NCBI RefSeq assembly: GCF_042477335.2 | Contig: NC_091250.1 | Location: 133,025,384 to 133,089,383 of the forward strand | DNA: 64,000 nucleotides | DNA from: Ovis canadensis | Taxonomy: Eukaryota; Chordata; Mammalia; Artiodactyla; Bovidae | Reading direction: 5' to 3' | Shown here: piece by piece, positions 44,255 through 53,867 of the stretch | Position numbering within the stretch: position 1 is the stretch's first letter | Layout: the number at the start of each line of letters is the position of its first letter | Notes under the pieces: generated by a model | What the model saw: the letters and a program-made list of their open reading frames with translations, nothing else | What the model was told of the DNA's origin: nothing | The model's database searches: none | Program-made: the position numbers and the translations under genes

Positions 44255-44450
44255 TCAGCTTCCCTCATGGCTCACCTGGTAAAGAATCCGCCTGTAATGC
44301 AGGAGACCTGGGTTTATTCCTGGGTTGGGAAGATCCCCTGGAGAAGGGAAAGGCTACCCACTCCAGTATTCTGGCCTGGAGAATTCCACACAGTCCATGA
44401 GGTTGCAAAGAGTCGGACACGACCCAGCGACTTTCACACACACATACACT
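44255..44450 (+). repeat. Bov-A-type SINE
   Basis: TTCCCTCATGGCTCACCTGG head, CTGGAGAAGGGAAAGGCTAC, TTCTGGCCTGGAGAATTCC and AGAGTCGGACACGACCCAGC, with a CA-rich tail. Confidence 0.88.
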
Positions 44451-44880
44451 TTACGAGTAATTATGTTTTAGGACTGCCTATTTGAAATGGTTTCTACAGA
44501 CTTTCCGTAACTTGAAACAGCTAAAATAAGATGCTGGTGTGGACTGGAAAAAAAAAGTACAACTTGAAAGTTATGTTTTATTTGGTAGACAAAACTGAGG
44601 ACTTAAGTGCAGGACACAGCGTCTCAGCTAACCCTGAGACTGCTCTCGAGAGGTAAGGGAGAAGCCAGGATACACAGAAGTTTTGTAACAGAGACCAGGT
44701 AGCTGGAACATCTGGTGACTCAGCGGCAGTCCGCCCGCAATGCAGGCGACCCGGAGGCCAGCTGGCCCTGATGGGAAGGGTGTGATGGACCCGCCGACCT
44801 CTCCCCCCAGGGGTCTGGGTGAAGGGGCAAGGCTGGAGGCTGTGGCCCAGAGGGCAGAGTTGGGGCGCTTGGGCCACAGG
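44451..44880. other. Spacer before the NELFA CpG island
   Basis: Nothing recognised apart from a possible SINE remnant near 44,710-44,760 (CTCAGCGGCAGTCCGCCCGC). Confidence 0.5.
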
Positions 44881-45519
44881 GCCTCTTTCCGGCGGGGCGG
44901 GGCAGACGGAAGGCAAGTCTGCGCCGAGAGGAGCTCTCCCCGACAGCAGCGCCCTCCCTCCCCGGGCCGCCCAGCCCGAGGTCCGGCCCGAGGCTGGCTG
45001 GAGCCTACGGGCGCTCAGAACCGCCGCCCTGAGCACCCACCAGGCAGGGCCGACTCCCTTTCAGATGGGCGCCCACCGCCTGGAAGGGCACCTACACTCG
45101 GGCCCCGGGGCTGCGCCCTGACGCTGACCAGGGGCCCGCAGGCCGGCCGTGCGGCGCGCAGCGCTCTGCGCACCGGGCCCCGCGCCGCAGCGCGCGCCCG
45201 TCCCCCTCCCCGGGGCCGCCAGGGCGGAGGCTCGGGCAGGACAAGCTGCCCCCGCGTCCCCAGCAGCTGGGGCAGCGCCAGGCCCGCGGCGGGGGGCTCG
45301 CGCGCACGCGCTGGACGGGCGCGGGCTGGACCCCGGCCGCCCCGGCTGGGCGGAGACTCCCGGCCAGCACAGCCTCGCGCCGAGCGGCGCGGGACCCGGG
45401 TCGCGGCCGCCCTCGGGGGCCCGTCCCGCGGGGAGGGGGCCGGGCCGCGCGGCCGCGCCCGCCGGCCACTCCACAGCCCGGAGTAGCGACGCCGCCGCCG
45501 GGCTGCCGCGCCCACACCC

Positions 45520-45775
45520 GCATGACGTCATCTTCCGCGACCCGGGAGGCCCGGCCGCAGGCGCCGCCATGTTACCTTACGGCCGCCGCCGCGAGGACCT
45601 CGCGCCGCCACGAAGCTCCTCGTCGAGGCCCCGCCCTCCGGTGACGTCACGCGGCGCGCCGGGCGGGCGCCTTCATGTTTCCTTACGGACGCCGGCCTGA
45701 GGACCTCGCGCCTCGCCGAGGCCCCGCCCCGCCGGCAACGTCACCGCGGCGCGCCGGGCGGGCGCCGCCATGTTG
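45520..45775 (+). promoter_or_regulatory. NELFA: Triplicated CRE / YY1-like promoter module
   Basis: Three related units of about 95-106 bp. Each has a CRE or CRE-like site (TGACGTCA at 45,523-45,530 and 45,642-45,649; AACGTCAC at 45,737-45,744) followed by GCGCC(G/T)(C/T)CATGTT, a YY1-type core (45,561, 45,667, 45,762), and units 1-2 share TTACGGNCGCC...GAGGACCTCGCGCC. It lies 80-330 bases upstream of the NELFA ATG. A further AAGATGGCG, YY1-like in reverse, overlaps the start codon. Confidence 0.75.
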
Positions 45776-45850
45776 GGGGTCCTCGCCGCGGGCGCGTAGG
45801 TGTCCTCATAAGATGCCGGCTCGGCGGCGCTCGGCTTTTTTCCCCCCAAG

Positions 45851-46060
45851 ATGGCGTCCATGCGGGAGAGCGACACGGGCCTGTGGCTGCACAACAAGCT
45901 GGGGGCCACGGACGAGCTGTGGGCGCCGCCCAGCATCGCGTCCCTGCTCACGGCCGCGGTCATCGACAACATCCGCCTCTGCTTCCACGGCCTCTCGTCG
46001 GCCGTGAAGCTCAAGCTGCTGCTCGGGACGCTGCACCTCCCGCGCCGCACGGTGGACGAG
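45851..46060 (+). CDS. NELFA: NELFA coding exon 1
   Basis: ATG at 45,851 in CCAAGATGG context, encoding residues 1-70: MASMRESDTGLWLHNKLGAT, DELWAPPSIASLL, AAVIDNIRLCFHGLSSAVKL, LLLGTLHLPRRTVDE, up to GAG|GTGAGG. NELF-A is a subunit of the four-protein negative elongation factor. NELF holds RNA polymerase II paused just downstream of promoters together with DSIF and is released by P-TEFb. This N-terminal part contacts NELF-C. The sequence is essentially identical to other mammals. Confidence 0.98.
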
Positions 46061-46489
46061 GTGAGGCGCGCGGCGGCGCGGACGCGAGAGCCCGGCCCTC
46101 GCGGTCCCTCGCGCGCCGCCGCCTCTGCCCTCCGCTCGCGGCCCTCGTGCCCCCGGCCTCGCGGGCCGCGCCCCCTGCTCGGCCCTGCGCGCGCGGAGGC
46201 CTCGGGGCGCCGGCCTCGGGGCCCTCCGCGTCTGGGGTCTCCGCCCGGCGGGGTCACCTGGCGCTCCGGGCTCTCGCCACACACTCGTTTTTCGCTTCTT
46301 TCTCCTCAGTGGGTCTGGCCTCGTTTTTTTTCCTTCTTAACGGTACGTTATGTCACTTTTTGCGCAAAATAAGTTTCTCACGGCGCTGAGGCGCTGTCCT
46401 CGTTGCGCGCCCTCCAGCCCCGTCTCAGCGCCTCTCCCGCGCGCGTCGGCGGCGGCGGGTTCCTGTCCGGTTGTGGACGGAGCGTCTAA

Positions 46490-46745
46490 CGTCCGGTTCA
46501 GCGCAGTCGCTCAGTCGTGTCCGACTCTCGGCCACCCCGTGGGCTGCGGCACCCCAGGCCCCCGGGTCCATCGCCCGCTCCGGGAGTTCACTCAGACTCC
46601 TGTCCCTCGAGTCGGTGGTGCCGTCCAGCCGTCTCAGCCCCTGTCGTCCCCTTCTCCTGCCTTCAGTCGTTCCCGGCATCAGGGTCTTTTCCAATGAGTC
46701 ACATCTTCGCGTTACAGTTGGCCACAGTATCGGAGCTTCAGCATC
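46490..46745 (-). mobile_element. BovB 3'-end fragment
   Basis: Reversed BovB 3' end (GCAGTCGCTCAGTCGTGTCC ... TTTTCCAATGAGTCACATCT), about 430 bases into intron 1. TCTAACGT occurs on both sides (46,485-46,492 and 46,744-46,751), a probable target-site duplication. It is unusually GC-rich for a BovB copy, in keeping with the CpG island it entered. Confidence 0.88.
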
Positions 46746-47219
46746 TAACGTGCACAGGAATGCAGCTGATCAGCTTACCAGCCACACGGCAACCCGCCTG
46801 TCCTCCTCACGCTGCCTAGGGAGCAGAAGAAGGCTGCGTCCGGAGCCCCCTTCCCCTCCGCCCGCTCCCTTGAGAGGGGACCGCTTCCCTGCTCTGCTTG
46901 GCGACGTGTCCGTTGGATGTGCCTTTTCCAGCCGTCCAGTTGGGTTTTCCCTGCTTTGAGCTGGACGTCGCGGTGTGGTGTCGTGAGTTTTGTGTGAGGG
47001 GTGTGGGTGTGTCTGCCTGCTTCCGGTAACACCTTTGACAGATGCATCCGGCAGGCGGCCCCCGCCGTGGTTTAATGCTCACTGCTGGATCGCATTCGGT
47101 TCCCTTACTATGCGGCTTCCCGCGTTGGTTCACTGTTCTTTCTAGTGAATTGTCTGTCCAAAAGTTGTTTTCCTCTTTGTGTTTTTTTTTCATCGTCTTA
47201 TAGGCGCTTTTAAAAGCTA

Positions 47220-47325
47220 TAGTTTATCTATGTGTTGGTGCAGCAGGTAGCTGCTAGGATCTTGATTCCCGTTCCTCCTGCGGTGGAAGCTTGGAGTGCT
47301 AACCACGACCCACAGGGAGTTCCCA
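47220..47325 (-). repeat. tRNA-derived SINE, reversed
   Basis: TAGGATCTTGATTCCCGTTC...GTGCTAACCACGACCCAC then AGGGAGTTCCC. Confidence 0.65.
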
Positions 47326-47781
47326 GTTTGTAGGAGTATTTTTTTTTAATAAATTTTGTATAGTAATCTTTTTTTTCCACTTATTTATGTTACAAATGTC
47401 CTCCAGTTGTGTCTTGACTTAGCTGTCTTCGCAGAGTCTTTGGATCCCAGAAGCTCTTAGCTGTAACTAGGCAGCTGTACTCTTAGGATATGCTTGTTGG
47501 GGGGTCGCTCCCTGATGTCTGGTTGTGCCTTTCACTTCTGCAGAGCATTTCTCTGGTGCAGAGCCCTCCAGGAACCTGGCCTAGGGTGGGTGGAAGTTTG
47601 CACCTCCCCCCTCAACCTATTTATTAACCATACTTGTCCTGAGTTCACGGGCAAACTTTAAGAAAAAGCCATTTGGGCTTAGGCCATTTTGCCATCTAAG
47701 CCTGGCCACAAAGTTTGCCCTTGAGCAGGTCTTAGTAATTAACGATCTTGAGGGAAGTGAGAGAAGGCAGGAGCAAAGGAA

Positions 47782-48235
47782 GAGCTCAGTCACGCAGCTG
47801 TGTCCGACTTTTTGGACCCCACGTGCAGCAGGCCAGGCTTCCCTGTCCCTCCCTGTCTCCCAGAGCTTGCTCAGACTCATCCATCCATCTCATCCTCTGT
47901 CGTCCCCTTCTCCTGCCTTCAATCCTTCCCAGCATCAGGGTCTTTTCCAATGAGTCAGCTCTTCACATCATGTGGCCAGAGTATTGGAGTTTCAGCTTCA
48001 TCATCAATCTTTCCAATGAATATTCATGACTGATCTCTTTTAGGATGGACTGATTTGATCTCCTTGAAGTCCAAGGGACTTTCAAGAGTCTGCTCCAACA
48101 CCACACTTCAAAACCATCAATTCTTTAGCACTCAGCCTTCTTTATGGTCCAACTCTCAAATCCTCACATGACCACTGGAAAGACCATAGCCTTGACTGTA
48201 TGGACCTTTGTCAGCAAAATTATGTCTCTGCAGTC
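47782..48235 (-). mobile_element. BovB 3'-end fragment
   Basis: Reversed BovB tail from GCTCAGTCACGCAGCTGTG through AATGAGTCAGCTCTTCACAT, TGGACTGATTTGATCTCC and CTCACATGACCACTGGAAAG to TTATGTCTCTGCA. The 3' third of the RT domain, with no open frame. Confidence 0.9.
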
Positions 48236-48724
48236 AGGAAGACATAGTTGCCATTAACCAGAGTCCTAGTTCTTCCCAAGGGATATGCATAACAATCTGA
48301 TACCTGTCTTTGAGTTCTGCAAGAACTAAGACCCCCACCCAGGTAGAGGATGGAGTGATAATCTTGACTCCTGGGACTCAGTCAACTAAAGGTTGGACTC
48401 CCAACTGCCAAAAGCCCTTTCATGAATATGCAGGTAACCTCGCTCAGGGTAGCTTCCTCCTTACTTGCTGCAAGTAGTAAATCCCTCCTCCTCCCACTGT
48501 TTAGTTTGGTTGTGTCTTTTGGCTCAATGCCAACCAAGAGGTGAACCCAGTTTTGTTAACCGTTGTGGTAAGGGTAAACATAAATGAATATTGAATTTAT
48601 CAAATGTTTTTTAATGTCTATTGACATATCGGTTGCCACATTTACGAAGTAGCATTAATTGCTAATCAACCTAGCTTCCCTGAGGTAAACCTAACTTGGT
48701 AATTTTATGTGTAGGACTATGTCA
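48236..48724. other. NELFA intron 1 spacer
   Basis: AT-richer unique sequence between two BovB copies. Nothing recognised. Confidence 0.5.
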
Positions 48725-49395
48725 CAACATTCAGAAAACTAAGATCATGGCATCTGGTCCCATCAGTTCATGGGAAATAGATGGGGAAACAGTGGCAGAC
48801 TTTGTTTTTGAGGGCTCCAAAATCACAGCAGATGGTGATTGCCGCCATGAAATTAAAAAACGCTTACTCCTTGGAAGGAGGGTTATGACCAACCTCGATA
48901 GCATAGTAAAAAGCAAAGACATTACTTTGCCAACAAAGGTCCATCTAGTCAAGGCTATGGTTTTTCCTGTGGTCATGTATGGATGTGAGAGTTGGACCGT
49001 GAAGAAGGCTGAGCACTGAAGAATTGATACTTTTGAACTGTGCTGTTGGAGAAGACTCTTGAGAGTCCCTTGGACTGCAAGGAGATCCAACCAGTCCGTT
49101 CTAAAGGAGATCAGTCCTGGGTGTTCTTTGGAAGGACTGATGCTAAAGCTGAAACTGCAATACTTTGGCCACCTCATGCGAAGAGTTGACTCATTGGAAA
49201 AGACTCTGATGCTGGAAGGGATTGAGGGCCGGAGGAGAAGGGGGAGACAGAGGTGAGATGGCTGGAAGGCATCACGGACTCGATGGACGTGAGTCTGAGT
49301 GAACTCCGGGCGTTGGTGATGGACAGGGAGGCCTGGCGGGCTGCAGCTCATGGGGTCGCAAGAGTCGGACACGGCTGAGCGGCTGCGCTGGACTG
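48725..49395 (+). mobile_element. BovB 3' part
   Basis: Starts CAACATTCAGAAAACTAAGA. The frame 48,696-49,019 gives the post-YADD segment (IMASGPISSWEIDGETVADF, YGCESWTVKKAEH) before a stop. Continues to GAGTCGGACACGGCTGAGCG. Confidence 0.92.
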
Positions 49396-49404
49396 AGCTG
49401 TCAT

Positions 49405-49625
49405 CCTGATGGCTTCCCAGGTGCTGCCGTGGTGGAGAACCCGCCTGCCAGTACGGGAGACACGAGAGATGTGGGTTTGATTCCTGGATTGGGCAGATCC
49501 CCTGGAGAAGGAAATGGCAACCCACGCCAGCGTGCTTGCCTGGAGAGCCCCATGGGCAGGGGAGCCTGGCGGCCACGATCCACGGGGCTGCAAAGAGTCG
49601 GACGTGGCTGGGCGCACGCACAGTG
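49405..49625 (+). repeat. Bov-A-type SINE
   Basis: GTGCTGCCGTGGTGGAGAAC, CTGGAGAAGGAAATGGCAAC, CTTGCCTGGAGAGCCCCATG, AAAGAGTCGGACGTGGC. Confidence 0.85.
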
Positions 49626-49639
49626 CAGCTTCTTGTCCT

Positions 49640-50180
49640 GGTGTTTTGTGTAGGAGTTTGTATCTGTGCTCATGGGTGAGAGTAACCTCTGGTTTTTCTT
49701 TCCCAGGCTGTCTTCGTTAGCTACTGGTATTGAATTTCTTCATAAATGCGGTGGTGATACGGCTTCTGTTTTCCTCTCTTTTAGAAGTTTTGTTTAATAG
49801 TGGAATTATTTCTTCCTAAATGTTTGGCAGAACTCAGTAATGAGCCAGCTGGGGACTGGATTTTCCCTGTGGGAAGATATTTGAGTGTTGGTGCTTGGCT
49901 TTATGTTCTTAACTTTTCTGGATACTGTGTATTCTCTAGTGGTTTGGCAGTTTGTATTAAAGCTTCGGCTTTCTTAGCATGAAGTGGGTGGCGGCCCTCT
50001 CTCGTCTTTTTCTCGTCAGAGGCATGCGCACTGCGGCTTCCTCCCCCAGGCTTCCCCCTGGATTCATCTCATCAGATGTTTGTCAGCCTCAGAAGACTGC
50101 CAAGCATCACCTTTTGACTTTGTCCACTGTTCTGTTATCTGTCCACTGTCTGTTCGCTAATCTTGGTTATTTCTTTATTT
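49640..50180 (-). mobile_element. Old L1, reversed, block 1
   Basis: TGGTTTTTCTTTCCCAGGC..., GTTTTGTTTAATAGTGGAAT, ATTAAAGCTTCGGCTTTCTT have the T-rich look of a reversed ancient L1 ORF2. Identity is judged from pattern, not alignment. Confidence 0.5.
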
Positions 50181-50430
50181 TTAAGACTTGTTCACTCATG
50201 CATTTTAACCTGGCTGTGGTGGGTCCTGTTGCCGTGCTCGGGCTTTTTCTGGCCGCGTGGAGAGGCGGCTCCCCTCCGGGGTGGTGCCTGCGCTCGCTGC
50301 AGGCCCTCTCTTGTGTGGCCCACGGGTTCAGTCACCGCCCAGCACGAAGGGCCCTCCGGGACCAGGCATCGAGCTGGTGTCCGCTGCAAGGTGGGTTCTT
50401 AACCGCTCGACCCCCAGAGGAGCCCATGTT
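50181..50430 (-). repeat. CHR-type SINE, reversed, inside L1
   Basis: GCTCGGGCTTTTTCTGGCCG, GTGTGGCCCACGGGTTCAGT, GGGTTCTTAACCGCTCGACC then CCCAGAGGAGCCC. Confidence 0.75.
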
Positions 50431-51340
50431 CACTAACTCTTGTGCTTTAATCGTTTTCCTCCTTTATTTGGTATTTATGTTGTTCCTTTTCTGATCTCTT
50501 AATGTAGATGTTGATCTCATTTTCCAGCCATTTCCCTTTTCTAAACTATTCATATTAAGTCAGATTTTTTTTCTCTCACGTCTTTAGCTGCGTCCTACAA
50601 ATGTTGAGAGTGTAATCATTACCCAGGCACACTTTTTGTAATTTCTATGATGATTTCCTCACTGACCTCTTTGTAATTTAAAATGTTTTTTAGTTTTTGT
50701 ACATCAGGGGGAGAGAGGTTTTGCTTGTGTTTCACTAGTAATTTCTGGCTGGGGTGAGTGCTTGTCAGAGAATATAGCCTGTATGATTCCAGTCATTTGA
50801 AATGAGATTTGCTTAATGGCAAAACATATGGTCGGTTTTTATAAGCATGGCAAGTGAGTTTGGGGAGCATTTGTTTCCGTCTAGTTTTGCCCAGTATATG
50901 TCCAGTAGGTCAGATTTGGCGAATCATCTGTATCGATGGGCATGCTCGTCTCTGTTGGGGTTGTCCGTTTGTCTAGTGTTACCGGTGCACCAGCTTTTGC
51001 TCTCTACATCGCGAAGCTGCGTTGTTAGGTGTGTACAAGTTCAGAGCTGTGGCTGTTGCCTTGTGAGCTGAACCACAGACCTTTACGTAAAGGTCTCTAG
51101 CTGGTAGTGCTTTGTCTGTTTTTTTGGTCCAGCGTTGATATAAGTATACCAGCTTTCTTTGGTTGATTCTTCTGTAGTTTATTCTTGGATTTTGCTTATC
51201 ATTACAAGAAATTATAATGAAAAACTTACTTAGCTATATTGAAAGAACTAGGCCTTTCTGGATAATTTACTTTTCTGAAAGGCATTTTTATTTATCTGTT
51301 TAGTGTTAAACTTTTTATTCCCAACCATCCTAATTGACTT
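50431..51340 (-). mobile_element. Old L1 ORF2, reversed, block 2
   Basis: TTTAGCTGCGTCCTACAAAT, GATGATTTCCTCACTGACCT, CTTGTCAGAGAATATAGCC, ACCAGCTTTCTTTGGTTGAT occur in the order of a reversed L1 ORF2 N-terminal half. Strongly decayed. Confidence 0.75.
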
Positions 51341-51509
51341 CTCTATCTTAGTTACTTTTCTTCCGTCAGTGAGGGTCGGACACCTTAGGGGATGGCTTTC
51401 TGCTGCTCTTTATGTGGGACCGCAGATAAAGGGACACCGGGTAGCTGGGCTGCGTGCGCTCCACCCAGATGGCGGAAGGGGGAGAGACGCTGGAGAGCCT
51501 CGTGCTGGA

Positions 51510-52212
51510 GGTGGAGGAGGACGCTGCAAGGCTGGCCTAGAACTCGGCGTTCAGAAAGCCAGGGTCACGGCGTCTGATCCCACCACTTCCTGACAGACAG
51601 ATGGGGAAACAGTGCAAACAGTGATAATTCTACTCTCTTGGGCTCCAAAATCACTGTGGACTATGATTGCAGTCATGAAATTAAAAGACACTTACTCCTT
51701 GGAAGAAAGCTATGACAAACCTAGACAGTGTATTAAAGAGAAAAGACATCACTTTGCCAACAAAGGTCCGTCTAGTCAAAGCTATGGTTTTTCCAGTGGT
51801 CATGTGTGGATGTGAGAGTTGGACCATAAAGAAAGCCGAGCGCCAAAGAACTGATGCTTTTGAACTGTGGCACTGGAGAAGACTCTTGAGAGTCCCTTGG
51901 ACTGCAAGGAGATCCAACCAGTCCATCCTAAAGGAAATCAGTCCTGAATATTCACTGGAAAGATTGATGCTGAAGCTCTAATACTTTGGCCGCCTGATGT
52001 GAAGAGCCAGTTCACTGGAAAAGACTGATGCTAGGAAAGACTGAAGGCAAAAGGAAGAAGGGGGCGGCAGAGAGGAGATGGACAAACAGCATCACCGACT
52101 CCGTGGACGTGGGTTTGAGCAAACTCTGGGATGTGGTGAGGGACAGGGAGGCCTGGCATGCTGCAGTCCTTGAGTTTGCCAAGAGTCAGACACTCAGCCA
52201 CTGAACAACAGG
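51510..52212 (+). mobile_element. BovB 3' part
   Basis: The frame 51,712-51,981 encodes MTNLDSVLKRKDITLPTKVR and VMCGCESWTIKKAERQ. The downstream 3' end runs to GAGTCAGACACTCAGCCACT. The 5' part (51,510-51,600) is badly diverged. Confidence 0.9.
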
Positions 52213-52264
52213 TGTCCCGCGCCGGGTTAGGGCTCTCCAGAGAAACAGGACTGACACGACGCCT

Positions 52265-52490
52265 GTGTGCTGGGCGCTCACACGCAGCCGTGTCCAACTC
52301 CCTGCCGCCCCACAGACTGCAGCCCGCCAGGCTCCTCTGTCCGTGGGATTCTCCAGCAAGAATCCTGGAATGGGTTGCCATGCCTCCCTCCAGGGGCTCT
52401 TCCCAACCCAGAGATTGAACCCTGAGTCTCCTGCATCTCCTGCATTGGAGGCAGATTCTTTACCAGGGATCCATCAGGGAAGCCGTATGT
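52265..52490 (-). repeat. Bov-A-type SINE, reversed
   Basis: GCAGCCGTGTCCAACTCCCT, AAGAATCCTGGAATGGGTTG, GGCAGATTCTTTACCAGGGA. Confidence 0.87.
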
Positions 52491-52982
52491 GTACCTGTAT
52501 ATGCCATATAGAGGGGGGGAGAGAGAGGTCCCGGCTTTATTAACAGGAATTGGCTTACGACAGCCTCCTGGAAAGGCTCAGATCTGCAGCCAGCAGGTTC
52601 GAGACCCGTCTGAAAAACCAGCAGGCCAGAGAAGGGCCAGAATCTCAGCAAAGTCCCAGGGCTGGGAGAGATCAGTCTCAGCTCAGTAGTCAGGCTGGAG
52701 GAGTGTGATCTACTGGCCTGTCTGCTCCGTCCAGGCCTTCAGCTGATTGAATGTGGGGCAGCCATGCTGGGGAGGGCGGTCCACCTCACTCCCTGCAGCT
52801 CCCGGGTTGATCTGATGTAGGCGCACCCTCAGACACATCCAGAACAGCTTTGGACTCCTTGGCCCAGGCGTGTGAGCGTAGACATTACACGCGGCGTGTG
52901 CTCCAGCTTGTGTTTCTTAATGAAATCTTCAAACCAGTTCACGTGTTTTGTGATGTATCTATTTCTCTTTAAAGCTAAGTAA

Positions 52983-53867
52983 ACCAAATAGGAAAAGGCA
53001 TATGTCAAGTCTGCTTATTTAACTTATACGCAGAGTACATCATGAGAAACGCTGGGCTGGAGGAAGCACAAGCTGGAATCAAGATTGCCAGGAGAAATAT
53101 CAATAACCTCAGATATACAGATGACACCACCCTTACGGCAGAAAGTGAAGAAGAACTAAAAAGCCTCTTGATGAAAGTGAAAGAGGAGAGTGAAAAAGTT
53201 GGCATAAAGCTCAACATTCAGAAAACTAACATCATGGCACTTGGTCCCATCACTTCATGGGAAATAGATGGGGAAACAGTGGAAACAGTGGCAGACTTTA
53301 TTTTGGGGGGCTCCAAAATCACTGAAGATGGTGATTGCAGCCATGAAATTAAAAGATGCTTACTCCTTGGAAGGAACGTTATCACCAACCTAGATAGCAT
53401 ATTCAAAAGCAGAGACGTTACTTTGCCAACAAAGGTCCATCTAGTCAAGGCTATGGTTTTTCCAGTGGTCATGTATGGATGTGAGAGTTGGACTGTGAAG
53501 AAAGCTGAGCACCAAAGAATTGATGCTTTTGAAATGTGGTGTTGGAGAAGACTCTTGAGAGTCCCTTGGACTACAAGGAGATCCAACCAGTCCATCCTAA
53601 AGGAGATCAGTCCTGGGTGTTCATTGGAAGGACTGATGCTGAAGCTGAAACTCCAATACTTTGGCCACCTCACGCGAAGAGTTGACTCATTGGAAAAGAC
53701 TGATGCCGGGAGGGATTGGGGGCAGGAGGAGAGGGGGACGACAGAGGATGAGATGGCTGGATGGCATCACCGACTCGATGGACATGAGTTTGGACCGCGT
53801 GCTGCGGTTCATGGGGTTGCAAAGAGTTGGACACGACTGAGCGACTGGACTGAACTGAAACAAGAGT
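52983..53867 (+). mobile_element. BovB 3' half with long open frame
   Basis: A 287-residue frame (53,042-53,905) starts at MRNAGLEEAQAGIKIARRNI and covers the end of the RT and the C-terminal region. The catalytic box is YTDD instead of YADD, and an internal deletion after CATATGTCAAG (near 53,010) removed the segment between GVRQG and CLFN. Ends in GACTGGACTGAACTGAA. Inactive despite the long frame. Confidence 0.93.

Larger units (their letters stand above)
44880..46260. promoter_or_regulatory. NELFA: CpG island of NELFA
   Basis: Extremely CpG-dense from about 44.9 kb to the start of intron 1. It contains the tandem promoter module and coding exon 1. No TATA box was seen near the ATG, as expected for a housekeeping gene. 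Long antisense and shifted frames here are GC artefacts. Confidence 0.85.

Noticed and set aside
44740-46389. Frames of 140-250 codons around NELFA exon 1
   Set aside because: GC-rich shadows. A divergent upstream gene was considered, but no conserved motif or splice structure supports one.
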